64,000 nucleotides of DNA from Sipunculus nudus (Eukaryota > Annelida > Sipuncula > Golfingiida > Sipunculidae). The notes beneath the pieces are model-generated. The model made no database searches and had not been told where the DNA came from. It worked only from the letters and a program-made list of their open reading frames with translations. The position numbers and the translations under genes were made by a program. Below are positions 45,784 to 55,989 of this stretch, in pieces; the first letter of the stretch is position 1; the number at the start of each line of letters is the position of its first letter. The stretch is taken from contig CM049316.1 of assembly GCA_026874595.1 (NCBI GenBank), positions 52,215,676-52,279,675 of the forward strand, in the 5' to 3' direction.

Positions 45784-46996
45784 ATAATTAATACGCAGTT
45801 GGTTTCTTCTAGACAATGGTTTACCTCTCTGATTTGAATCTCCATATTTTGCACACGTATCGTCGGTGTCCTCTTCTAGGACAAGTTGTTTTCTTTTGCG
45901 GGATTATTTCTTATTAAGCTGCATAATTAATATTTTTAATATTTCCCTAATAGGTACCCCTATTTCTTTTCTGCTTCAAGGTCCTCCACGCATGTCCCGC
46001 TTTTTCAGGAGGCGCCTTGGGGATTTTCTTGCATTAAAACTCACTGGATTGTTAAGCCATGTCCTGCCGGAGCCGGTCAAGCTTATCACCTGTAATCCCC
46101 ATTGACCCCCATTTCCATTAACCACTGTAAAGGTACTCTGTCAAAAGGAAGTAAAGATTTTAAATTCAAGCACGGAACACATGTCAACATGAATCCGCTT
46201 TAAATAGCGTGCGCTATTACGTTGACCCTTTACACGACCACCGTTTTATGGGTTCACTAGCTGATAAACCTGGTATACCGGGCTTTTTACCGGGGTAAAG
46301 GTAGATATATTAACTGAAATGTGGAAATTGGCTCATTTTTAAATGTTAAAAGAAAATATAGGTTTTCAGTGGGATATTGTCTCGATAGGATATGTACAAA
46401 TATTTTTTACATTTATTTCGTGGCGCTGTGCTCTTGTCAAGAAATCCATACCCCGGTAAGTTTTCATTGAAGACCTGGACAGTGACAATTTTTACATTGT
46501 GAGCCGCAATGGGACGCGGGGGCATTCAGGTTTTCGATGGTTTCTATGGTCGGGAGTATAAACAATAGGTCGATGTAAGGAATGAAAGACTAATTAAATA
46601 TACTTTGCAAAAAAAAAAGTTTCCTGAAGAAAGAAACAGATATATGCATACCTCGTAAGTAGCAGGAGCAGACCCAATGGGACTCCATGCAGAGGGTACG
46701 TATTCCATTTTGAGCCGCCGCAACTTTTTTCATCGTATTAATTTTGATGCCTGAAACCCCCGCCACAACCCCACCCCTGTTCCTGAATTTGGGACCTTGA
46801 ATAAGGTTTTGTCGTTAATCCTCCTGGGTTGAACCCTCCATTTCATAAAGCGAGAAAAATGTGTTTTTCACTTTTACTGACCACGCACTAGGGTGAGAGT
46901 CTGGGTCAAATGTAAGGCCAGACATGCTCAAATTCCTCACTGAAGTAAGCGTTATGTAACTCTCACCTAGTCACCAGGGATTCTATGAGATATGCA

Positions 46997-47015
46997 TGCG
47001 CATGCGCAGACGTCA
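46997..47015 (+). promoter_or_regulatory. NRF1-type palindrome plus CRE-like half site
   Basis: TGCGCATGCGCA (46997-47008) fits the consensus for the conserved animal factor NRF1, which marks TATA-less core promoters, and GACGTCA (47009-47015) follows directly. A further GACGTC lies at 47043. The cluster is 165-175 bp upstream of the ATG of the long open frame at 47173, a suitable place for its promoter. Function is inferred from motif and position. Confidence 0.45.
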
Positions 47016-47172
47016 TCTTGCGTTCGCTTGTCGCTTAAACAAGACGTCTTTTATACAGCAGCAATAATTAATTGGTTTCATTGGAGTATCGTCAAGTGCA
47101 TGTTACTTTTGTGAATACAAAACGGAACTCTTAAGTTGTGACAATCCGCCTGAACTTGCTGAAGTGTCAGAT

Positions 47173-48744
47173 ATGACCAGCACGGCAGGAAAGGCCGCGG
47201 AAATGGTCGGCAGTATTCTGGCTGAGATGAGGAGACACGGAGCCCCACACTCCAGCTCCTCCAAGAAGGAACAGTCAAATGAGAGCGTGCATCATGGCCG
47301 GGGGCCGCACGACTCTCATCCAGGGTCTGGGAATGACCAGCCTGGAAATACTGGGGAAGCGTCTAGAAAGACGCAGCTGAGCCACGCAGGAGTGGATTCA
47401 GACAAAAAAGTCGATCGCCCGGGAGCCCACGAGGGTGAACAAAATGGCGACAAACCCCGGGAATTTAGGTCACCTAGTCCCCTCAGGCAGGCTGCTCGCT
47501 TACGGGAACCAGAAAGCTTCTCCAGCCATGGGGTCAGCACGGGGGCACGGACCGCACAGTCATCTGACCGTGAGTCATGTGATCACGGAACATGTGAACA
47601 CGAAGAGTCACGTGACCGGAGCGAGATCTCTGTGGTAAACAAACATGGCGGCGCACATGTGGGCCATGACAAACGACCAACGGAACTCAAGACCAAGTCC
47701 GATGTTGACGGTGAGGGATCGGAGGTTCGACAGGAGATAAGAGCTGTCGAAAAGAAGCTGTCGACAGTGACCGCTCTAATAACAGACCTAGCTTCTGTGG
47801 TAAAGGACCTGAAAGATTGTCGCCGCCGCACACAGGATGTTTGTTATGATGTGCCTGAGGCAGATGAGATGCATGAACAACACGATGTTGCTGATGCAGG
47901 CTCGTCGGAGGAAGATGAGGACAGCCTACCGGCAAAACGGATGAGAACGGAGGAACACGAGTGTTCTCCTGTACAAGGACGGAGTGGTATAGACTGCCTC
48001 GTGGACTTAACCGCTCAGGTCAGCAAGACTGACAAACGCGGACCAGCTGTGGATGGCCAGCTGGTTACACTGATAGATACGGTACTGGGAACAGGTATGC
48101 CTAAGAAATTAGTGGCTGAAAAGGCTACAATCTTCAGTCCGCCAGAGAACTCTAAGTGTTTAGGACAGGTGAAAGTAAATCAGAAACTATGGGGGAATCT
48201 GAGGATTAATACCAGGAATCAGGACAAAAATATGCAGGGCTGGCAGACGAATTTGAGCCATGGATTGACAGCCTGTTTACAGGTGGCTGATGCATGTGTG
48301 AAATCACTGAACACAGGTGACAGTATGATGCCACCAGGGGACATACTGGGGAACCTGATTAATGGGATGTCACTGATCGCTAATGTGGTACATGATATTT
48401 CCATGCACCGCAGAGAGCAAATCAAACCGGACTTAAACGAAAGCTATAAGTCTCTCTGCTCCAGTAGTAACCCGGTCACTAGCCAGCTTTTTGGTGATGA
48501 CCTTGAGCAGCACGTCAAGGACATTGATGAGAGTATCAGGCTCACCAAAAAGACTGGCAGCAGGAGATCATCCTTTGGGAACAAGGTTAGCCCATACAAG
48601 ACGTCGCCATATGGTGGCAAAACCAGCCACAAGGGAAAGGGTCCTTTTTTAGGCTGGAACCAAGGCCAGAGGAGCCACAACTTTCCAGACAAGATGGGAA
48701 AGAAGAGCCATATGCCAGCCAAGAAGTTCCAGAACCAGCGCTAA
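47173..48744 (+). CDS. intact gag-like ORF1 of a probable DIRS/Ngaro-type retrotransposon
   Basis: 523 codons from ATG 47173 (G at -3) to TAA 48744; a GTG nine bases upstream is in frame but the ATG is the sensible start. The first 180 residues are low-complexity and polar. Residues about 185-220 (RQEIRAVEKKLSTVTALITD and on) look like a coiled coil, then an acidic patch SSEEDEDS and KRMR, a possible nuclear signal. The C-terminal 200 residues are the recognisable part: INTRNQDKNMQGWQTNLSHG, MSLIANVVHDISMHRREQIK, then LNESYKSLC...SQLFGDDLEQHVKDI. The arrangement 'LLxNxxxxxxxxRRExIKPxLNxxYKxLC ... LFGDDLxxxVKDI' is what I know from ORF1 of DIRS-like elements. The tail is basic with G, K, S and Q. 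Base composition is clearly GC-richer than the surroundings. No pol follows. Confidence 0.55.
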   Translation: MTSTAGKAAEMVGSILAEMRRHGAPHSSSSKKEQSNESVHHGRGPHDSHPGSGNDQPGNTGEASRKTQLSHAGVDSDKKVDRPGAHEGEQNGDKPREFRSPSPLRQAARLREPESFSSHGVSTGARTAQSSDRESCDHGTCEHEESRDRSEISVVNKHGGAHVGHDKRPTELKTKSDVDGEGSEVRQEIRAVEKKLSTVTALITDLASVVKDLKDCRRRTQDVCYDVPEADEMHEQHDVADAGSSEEDEDSLPAKRMRTEEHECSPVQGRSGIDCLVDLTAQVSKTDKRGPAVDGQLVTLIDTVLGTGMPKKLVAEKATIFSPPENSKCLGQVKVNQKLWGNLRINTRNQDKNMQGWQTNLSHGLTACLQVADACVKSLNTGDSMMPPGDILGNLINGMSLIANVVHDISMHRREQIKPDLNESYKSLCSSSNPVTSQLFGDDLEQHVKDIDESIRLTKKTGSRRSSFGNKVSPYKTSPYGGKTSHKGKGPFLGWNQGQRSHNFPDKMGKKSHMPAKKFQNQR

Positions 48745-50190
48745 ATGTAAGCATTTGCACTTTTCATGCTGGGAACATTTAATTTCAAAATTCATATGAA
48801 CAATAGTCCTTAATCGCGTGTGCTTGAGGTTGAGTGACCACGATGCACCAATTCCGGTCGTTGCCGAAGGCAGTTCGGCTGTGCTCGGTCCAACCTCCGC
48901 GCAAGTCAGCAAAAACGGAAAAAGAACTCAAAATTATATGTACATTAAAAATTATATATTCTCATATCGCCTATGTCACTGCGGGGATAAAAACCTTTAA
49001 AATGAGATATGGCACAGTGTCAAACACAATGCGGTTTCAAATGCGGAGGACAAAGGTGGAGCTAATTCCTTCTATAATATAAGTATTAGATAGGTATGTT
49101 GATTTCTATACATTCAGAAGTAGCTATTCATGATAACCATGGTTTTAATAGTTCGACCGATTTATTAGTTGATTGAAAAAAAGGTGTTCAAAAGGAAGCC
49201 CTCCAACCTGAATACAATTCGGTGGGGGGGGGGGGGCGGGGGGGGGTTGCACATACTTCTTAGAGCCCTCAATCTCCAGGAACTTTGAAAGATGTGACCA
49301 GTACATCTGTAAAGGATATAGATCCATTACAAAATAGATACTGTGGTCGGAGCATTCGAACTCCCACGAAAATCTCTCTTATCAGTACTTTGTTCATATG
49401 CACCCGTTTCATGTAAAACATTGTCATGCCTCAGTAACACGGGTTCACCTGGCGACTGGTAGAACAATTGCATACGAAAGGGCGGCTTCTACATGGGGAC
49501 AAAGGAATAGTCCTTTGGAAATATTCCTTTTGTGGAATTGTGCTTATGACATTTAAGAAAAAAAATGTATTAAGGTGATTCTGATTACCTCCAAAAATGT
49601 AATAAATAACGGATACGCTTTTACCCTTCCCCTCTACAAATTTTCAGCAAAATCTGTACATAACCTTTTGCGTTAATTTGCTTAACAGACAATGCAATGA
49701 ACCAAGACAGTAGCTATTTTTTTCTGCCAAATGCTTTCACCGAAATATGTTAACCTGTTTTCTTTTTATCTGGGAGAGTTTTCCGTTTTGAATCAGACCT
49801 GCTTATTCCATGACAACTTAAAATACTCAAACCAAACGTTTAATACTGTTGGAATATATTTATCGGAGCCTTCAAGAGCCTTCAACGCCAAACGCATGTG
49901 TCTACGCATAACGCATGTATCTGTTTACATACCTACTACCCTCAACTGACTACACTGTAAAAACGATGTTTCACGATGTCGAATGAGTTTTAATTAATAC
50001 AAAGTATCTTTCATAAAATTTCTGCTATATGCATATAAATTATGCTTCTTTTTACAAATGTAAATCTACGATATTTCCTAACCTATGATGCTGTCGGATT
50101 CATGTTGTTAATCGATAAAAGTTCTCACTTAAAAGTTCGTGCACTCTGTATATGCCTCACGTCTCTCTTCATAACCTATTATCTGGGCTC
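48745..50190. other. unassigned interval downstream of the gag-like frame
   Basis: Around 48834-48920 a short GC-richer stretch (DHDAPIPVVAEGSS in one frame) could be the very start of a DIRS reverse-transcriptase ORF, but it breaks off at 48930 in AT-rich sequence. G-runs at 49224-49246. No gene supported. Confidence 0.4.
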
Positions 50191-50192
50191 TA

Positions 50193-50411
50193 GGACAACT
50201 ACCCCCGGACAATTACCCCCCGACAATTACCCCCTGGACAATTACCCCCCCGGACAATTACCCCCCAGGACAATTACCCCCCAGGACAACTACCCCCCCC
50301 CCCCCGACAAATACCCCCCGGTACAATTTACCCTCGGACAACTACCCCCCAGACAACTACCCCCTAGACAATTACCCCCGGTACAATTACCCCCCGGACA
50401 AATACCCCCAT
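50193..50411 (+). repeat. GGACAATTACCCCC minisatellite, left arm
   Basis: About 15 units of 14-16 bp with alternation of GGACAATTACC and GGACAACTACC types; C-rich on +. Short open frames across it are repeat products. Confidence 0.95.
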
Positions 50412-50939
50412 GGTATAATAACACTTTTAAAGTACACAGTGTATAAACTAAAAGTAAAATATTCCGATTGTAAGTAAAACAAATACCAGTGATAATAAAT
50501 TTCAAACCAAGCATAGGTACATACATCACGTGTATTGTAAAAATAGAAAAAAAAATCCATTACATCAAGTTTTAAGTGGCTGTTTACTAGTTCTAGGCAA
50601 TGCCTATCAGATGATTGTATTGTGTATTGTAAAAAAATAATTGTAAATATATATTAAAAAGTCCATTATATAAAATAGGCTTTACATTGGCAAGTTATAA
50701 AACAAAAGCTTTGTAAACATATGGTCCATATAACCACCCGCAAGCTTTACAATATAATTCCATTCAAATAGAGAATACCATTCATTCTGATCCATTCTTA
50801 CCAGTCTCCATAAGTAATATCATAATAAGTAATAGCATGATATTATTATCTAAAGTGATTTCCTTTTTATTTTTTGTTTGCAATTAATTTTATTTATTTC
50901 TTTGGCATTCTGTGCTACTCATTAGCAACACAGAATATA

Positions 50940-52210
50940 CAGTGAAAACTTGTCTAACGGACACCACACTAAGGCGGACAACTGGCTATAACGGACAAGA
51001 TAGTTAAGTCCCTTCAAAATTCCCTATATGTTATGTATAAGCGGAACTTCTGTAAGGCGGACACCTCACTACTGCGGACAACGGACAGCAGATTTCAACT
51101 CAAACCAACATTCCAAGAGTGAATGAACCTGACAAATGCGGACACGATACGCCACCTCCGGCGGACACTGATCACTCGCCCCGGGCAACATCAAAGACCA
51201 CCGGTACTGTTGCTGTCCCCGGGACTGGAACACAAAGGATTATGCAATCCCCAGTTGTTACCTTAATGCGTGTCCGTGCTCATGTCACGGTGTGATGGGC
51301 TCATAAGTTAAACACAGCAAATATGAAGCGTTAAACATCGTGTCACTTTATTCCGAGGTTGATCATTCAGGCGTTGCGAAGCTGCATATTTTTCGCTCGA
51401 CCGCGGGGTCAATAAATTGATTAAACGGCTATCGATTTCCCATGCGTCCCTGATCTCACCACGCAATATCTAACTGTAAAATTAGCCACTTTGTTATAGC
51501 AGGATGTTTGATATTAATTTATCGGTTTTGCTCAGTATATCTAAAACTGATCTGCTCAGTGTCAAACATCTGCGCGCTCCTTAGCTGTTAGTGCCCGTGC
51601 CGCCGTGCACAAGTTCCTCGGGGTTCGTTTAATCTCGGGTGCATTCAACATTAAAGCAAATCAAACCCAACAACCATCATCAAAGAAAATTTCATTAGGC
51701 TAAAGCTACATTCATCTCTAAAAACGAATGTTCTCAGATTCGTAACCATTACAATCTTCGCATTATCAACGTCGTCATTATCATTGAGATTATCGCATTT
51801 TGACAGCTGAACCAGGAGAGTTTTAGGCAATGCCGCCAGGTGGCATCACACGTACTCCTGGGCATGAGCTTATGCTATCTGAGAATGTTAAGCTTATTCG
51901 ACTCTGTGATTTAGCGAAAAAGAGCGTACGCGAGTATATGAACATTGTTTTTCATAGACTTTTCTCCTTATATTGTTCACTCCTTGAGATAAGTAAAAAT
52001 AATGACAGTTTGTATATGAATATTAAATGCATGATGTGTGCATGAATATGTTGTACATATACATGAAATCTGATATAATACAATGAACACGTTCTTGCAG
52101 CTGTTCGTTGTCTTTATTTATAATCCCTCAGTTATCAACCAAAGTCAACCTGCCTAATAAGGACAAAATGATTGAGTCCCTTGACTGTCCGCTTTGGACA
52201 AGTTTCACTG
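50940..52210. mobile_element. TA-flanked TIR element (pogo/Tc1-mariner-like, non-autonomous)
   Basis: Ends are imperfect inverted repeats: CAGTGAAAACTTGTCTAACG then GAC on the left and, in reverse complement, CAGTGAAACTTGTCCAAAGC then GGAC on the right. Each is flanked by TA (50938-50939, 52211-52212). CAGT ends with TA duplication fit the pogo/Tigger branch of Tc1-mariner. Additional GGCGGACA/GCGGACAC motifs lie at 50972, 51057, 51075 and 51137. The interior has no transposase frame. It is nested inside the minisatellite-ended element. Confidence 0.6.
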
Positions 52211-52253
52211 TATTTAAATGTATAACGTGTACTTAAAATGTGTAATTTATACC

Positions 52254-52466
52254 ATGGGGGTAATTGTCCAGGGGGTAGTTGTCCGGGGGGTAATTGTACC
52301 GGGGGTAATTGTCCGGGGGTAGTTGTATGGGAGGTAGTTGTCCGAGGGGGTAATTGTCCAGGGGGGTAATTGTCCGGGGGGTAATTGTCTGGGGGGTAAT
52401 TGTCCAGGGGGTAATTGTCGGGGGGTAGTTGTCCGGGGGGGGTAATTGTCCGGGGGGTAGTTGTCC
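52254..52466 (-). repeat. GGACAATTACCCCC minisatellite, right arm (inverted)
   Basis: Same unit as the left arm in reverse complement, about 14 copies, again with both AATT and AACT types intermixed. Confidence 0.95.
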
Positions 52467-52883
52467 CGTTGCCTATTTTCTGTGTGGTTTTTGGAATAGA
52501 ATAATTTGCTATTCTTTGTTCATATTTTGGGGGAGGGGATTCCGTGAGTTTTCTTGCATAAGTAATCTTTATATCATGTAAGTGAAACTTATAACAAAAA
52601 GTTCTAGCGAAAACCTTAGGATTAAAATATGCGTCGTTTAGTCCCTAACAGCTCATTACAGAAACAATTATCATATAGAGCCGTGGATTTTCAATGGTGC
52701 AGCTAGTTATTATTATTAATGTACATTTATATTGCGCACTTTACAGTGTGATACTGCATAAATGCGCATAACAGAACATAACATATTAAAAGAAACACAA
52801 TAAAGACATGTAAAATAACTTCACAGAAGTACACAAGATGTGAATTATACTAAAAAGCTAACATAAGAATCTAAAAAAAGCTG

Positions 52884-53400
52884 TCATTGTGCGTAGACAT
52901 TTTTCTCTCTGAAAAAGGAAAGTTTTAAGTTAAGTTTTAGAGTAGACAGATTAGAACAGTTTCTTGTATCTTTGGAAGACTGTTCCATATTTTGTGGGCA
53001 GCTATGGAGAGGGCATGGTCGCGACATGTTAATTACTAGTCGATTTGAAGGCACACGGAAAAAGAAAGCGTCAGCCGAGCGTAAAGAACGAGCAGGCTGG
53101 TATTGATGAATGAGTTCACTAAGATATCCAGGAGACATACCGTATAGAGTTTTGAATGTGATACAAAAAAGTTTAAACCTAACCCACCGAGCTACAAGGC
53201 AGCCAGTGTAGGTAAGCAAGAATTGGGATGATATGATCATGTTTCTTGACGCGTTTTACCAGACGAGCAGCACTATTTTGGACATATTGGAGTTGAGCAA
53301 GAGAGAGATGTGTAATTCCACAAAGACGACTATTGCAGTAGTCAATCCTTGAAGTAATAAAACTGAAAACTGAACTCTTTGTCGAACTGAACATAAAAAA
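52884..53400 (-). pseudogene. L2-like LINE ORF2, C-terminal region
   Basis: Encodes SRIDYCNSRLCGI, LQYVQNSAARLVKRVKKHDH, LAYLHWLPCSS, then FKLFCITFKTLYGMSPGYLS and ARSLRSADAFFFRVPSNRL, the well-conserved segment after the thumb in L2/CR1 elements (NxAARL ... LHWLPV ... FKxLxLTFKALxGxAPxYL ... SRSLRSS). One frameshift at about 53200. Confidence 0.9.
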
Positions 53401-53500
53401 AGTTTGAACCAGGACAGACTGTTGAACAGTTAAACCGCCAAAGGAAATGTGACTTACTGTAATATCAGCAAGGTGACGCTTTCTGCCGAGAACAATACTT

Positions 53501-54275
53501 TTAAGTTTTGTTGTTATTCAATTTGAGCTTGTTTTTAGTCATCCAGGACTGGATGTCCAGAACATAGTTTTGAATTGCTTCCACGGTGAATGATGCTGAA
53601 ACTGTGACTGGTTGTAAAGTAATATTCAGCTGATCATCAGCATAGCTGACATTAGCTGTAAAAATAAGTTTTTGCTTTCTGATGATATGGCTGAAAGGAA
53701 GAAGATAGATTGAAAAAAAGTTATGGTCCCATAACAGATTCCTGTGGCACATCCCACTGCATTTCTTGCTTCGCTGAAAGACTATTGTGGATGAGCACTT
53801 GTTGCTGTCTGGACGACAAATACGATTTAAATCACTGAAGTACCGTTCCTGACAGTCCAAGCTTTAGTATTTAATCTACTAAGAAGGAGCTGATGATCCA
53901 CAGTGTCAAAAGCTCCACTCAGATCAAGAAGTACAAGCAGGACAACATTACCATCGTCAAGTGAGCGAAACACATTATTTTGGATTTTAAACAAAGCTGT
54001 TATCGTGCTGTGAAGTTTCCGATAAGCAGACTAAAATAGTTTTAAAAAGTTGATTGTTTGCATATGCTAGATAAGCTGCGAGGCCACCACCCACGCAAGT
54101 AGTAAAAGAAGAAAGGAAGATTGTAGATTGGCCTATAGTTGCTAAAAACAGGTCCTAGTCCATCTTTCTTCATTAAAGGAGAAACAATAGCTTCCTCAAA
54201 TTTATGAGAAAATTGTCCAGAAGATAGATACTGTTTTGCAAAGTGTAATGAGAGAAATAAGTACATCAGCACAGT
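53501..54275 (-). pseudogene. L2-like LINE reverse transcriptase core, broken
   Basis: From the 5' side: FKEEAIVSPLMKKDG-like opening (HKFEEAIVSPLMKKDGLGPV, then NYRPIYNLPFF) at about 54100-54200, a region with several stops, then SYADDQLNITLQPV with the Y-A-D-D catalytic box intact at about 53630, and IQSWMTKNKLKLNNNKT. The order and residues fit the L2/CR1 clade. Confidence 0.88.
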
Positions 54276-54428
54276 TCTTCAAGGGTCGATGGGCACAGGT
54301 TCCAGGAGGCAAGATTTAGATGGAGGAGTCCTGATGACTTTTAGGAGAGAATCTTGAGACACGGAAGTTAAACGGCCCAGACTACAAGTTGGTGAAACAA
54401 CAGGTTCTATATGTAGACATGTTTAGAG

Positions 54429-55080
54429 TCAATTTTTATCAAGTTCTGAGCGAATTTTCTTTTGGTGGGGGAAATAATACGATGTGGCTAGCATCTCATC
54501 AGAGTCACTAACCGGAAAAGTTACAGGACTGACCTTGTGAAGCAAGTCGTTTATGATTCTGAACAGGGCTCCTTGACCAGACTGGTTTGACTGAGTTAGT
54601 GCTGAGCAGTGATCCTTCTTTGTTTCCTGTACAAGAGATGACAGGTGATTCCTTGCATTCGCGTTAGAAATAGAGACATTGAGCCATGACTGATTGGGAC
54701 GTAATGTGATTTGCTTGTTAATCACAGGAGCATGAATGTCAAGAGTGTTTCTCAGACTTCTGTTGAGAAATTCAATAGTATCATCTAAATCCATATTTCC
54801 AGGGATCCTCAGCCGAGCAGAAACATCATTCCTGAAAGACTGAGGATGAATATTTTAAGGGGGCGGAATTGAACATTCCTTGTAGCAGCTTTTGGCTTTT
54901 CAAGCACGATTCAAATAGAATAGAAACTTGATATGAAATGAACGTATCACAGATCGGGGAACTGGTAATAGTAATTTCATCATCCCTTGTAATGAATAAG
55001 TCTAGAGTGTGACCGGACACATGGGATGGCACAACCAGGATTTCCGTTAACCTGCCAGACCCGCTTTCTGATTTGTTCTC
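54429..55080 (-). pseudogene. L2-like LINE endonuclease end and linker
   Basis: PSHVSGHTLDLFITRDDEI (about 54960-55032) is the late APE endonuclease motif (HxSGHTLDLVITR). The linker at 54429-54794 includes RPNQSWLNVSISNANARNHL, which recalls the 'xxPWxNxxIxxxKxxRR' linker of L2 elements. Sequence further 5' is missing. Confidence 0.8.
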
Positions 55081-55606
55081 AAACTGTATATATATAGGCC
55101 AGTATAATTACTGAAAAAGGTAAAAAAAAAACATTGCAACATAATTTCTGTTTGCACAATGCATTTTTCGTAAGGTTTGTAGTTTGACATACTAAAAGTC
55201 TACCAAAATCAACAGATGGGAAATATGATATTTTACGTTTTCCTAATACCAGGAGTCGCATTTTTTAAATATTAAATTTTGAAATGAATGACATTATAAA
55301 CCCTCATTTTCTTTACCCAATTTAAAACCACGGTAAGCAAATGATGACATAAGACTCTAAAAAGTGTCAAATTAAATGAATTTTGGGTAAAAATGATTTT
55401 AGGTGGGGTTTTTTTCTGCATAAAATATTGCGTACTTATAAGGTCACTTCACAGACTTCTCTCTCATCCTTTACATCCATGCACATATTTGTTGTATGTT
55501 ATACGGAGATACATTCTATAATGTCCGAGCTGTGTTTGAAACAAATTTTACGACATGCTCTATTTCTGTAGATAGATATGACCGGTTTTGTATTTCATGG
55601 TTACAA

Positions 55607-55632
55607 CCCCCCCCCCCCCCCCCCCCCCCCCA
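55607..55632 (+). repeat. C26 homopolymer
   Basis: Longest mononucleotide run of the window; exact length uncertain in any assembly. Confidence 0.9.
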
Positions 55633-55900
55633 AGTGGTTAATCTTGCTATATAAACGAGTATTAACGTCTTTACTATGGGAGAAACGTTAGCAAACATGC
55701 GATACAAACCTTCTGGTGATTACACATTTTGATGTCCATGCCCACTCTAACTACTGTAGTTTTTTTCCATAGATTTATAAGGTATTTAAGTGTAAGTAGT
55801 GCCCTTTTAAAATAATTAAGTAGGGCGTCCACGTATACCTGTCTTTTTTAAGTGTTCATGCAGAAGCCAGAGTTTACATATTAATCCCCCCCTAGCCTAT

Positions 55901-55949
55901 ATATATATATATATATATACATACATATATATATATGTATGTTATATAC

Positions 55950-55983
<34 letters not shown>

Positions 55984-55985
55984 TA
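55901..55985 (+). repeat. TA-rich microsatellite with TACA interruptions
   Basis: Several TA blocks separated by TACATACA and TATGTATGT, forming imperfect palindromes. Confidence 0.95.
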
Positions 55986-55989
55986 ATAG

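Larger units (their letters stand above)
44840..46980. other. unassigned interval with microsatellites
   Basis: (TA)n at 45709-45749 and (AGT)n at 45763-45783. A 79-codon open frame at 45866-46105 is not recognised. No gene supported. Confidence 0.5.
50193..52466. mobile_element. transposon-like element with minisatellite inverted ends
   Basis: The left end (50193-50411) is an array of 14-16-bp units of the type GGACAATTACCCCC; the right end (52254-52466) is the same array inverted (GGGGGTAATTGTCC). The inverted similarity continues inward for about 45 bp: CCCCATGGTATAATAACACT on the left, CCCCATGGTATAAATTACAC in reverse complement on the right. So the whole is a unit with long inverted ends, about 2.27 kb, not two unrelated minisatellites. 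CCTATTATCTG (50175) and CCTATTTTCTG (52472) flank it as a possible 11-bp imperfect duplication, though a few bases outside the arrays. Half of its inside is a second element. Confidence 0.65.
52707..55080 (-). mobile_element. dead L2/CR1-like LINE, 5' truncated
   Basis: Read on -, the element runs from the last part of an APE endonuclease (about 55080) through a reverse transcriptase to a 3' end GTAAAGTGCGCAATATAAAT followed by a short (TAA)n tail at 52707-52719. That 3' end closely resembles the tRNA-like/L2-type tails (GTAAAGCGC...TATATAAAT, (TAA)n) known from L2-clade elements. Many stops and frameshifts. No target-site duplication was identified. Confidence 0.85.

Noticed and set aside
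48834-48930. Start of a DIRS reverse-transcriptase ORF after the gag-like frame
   Set aside because: A few residues vaguely fit, but no catalytic motif follows and the sequence turns AT-rich at once.
50042-50446. 134-codon proline-rich protein
   Set aside because: Most of it is translation of the GGACAATTACCCCC minisatellite (DNYPP-type repeat).
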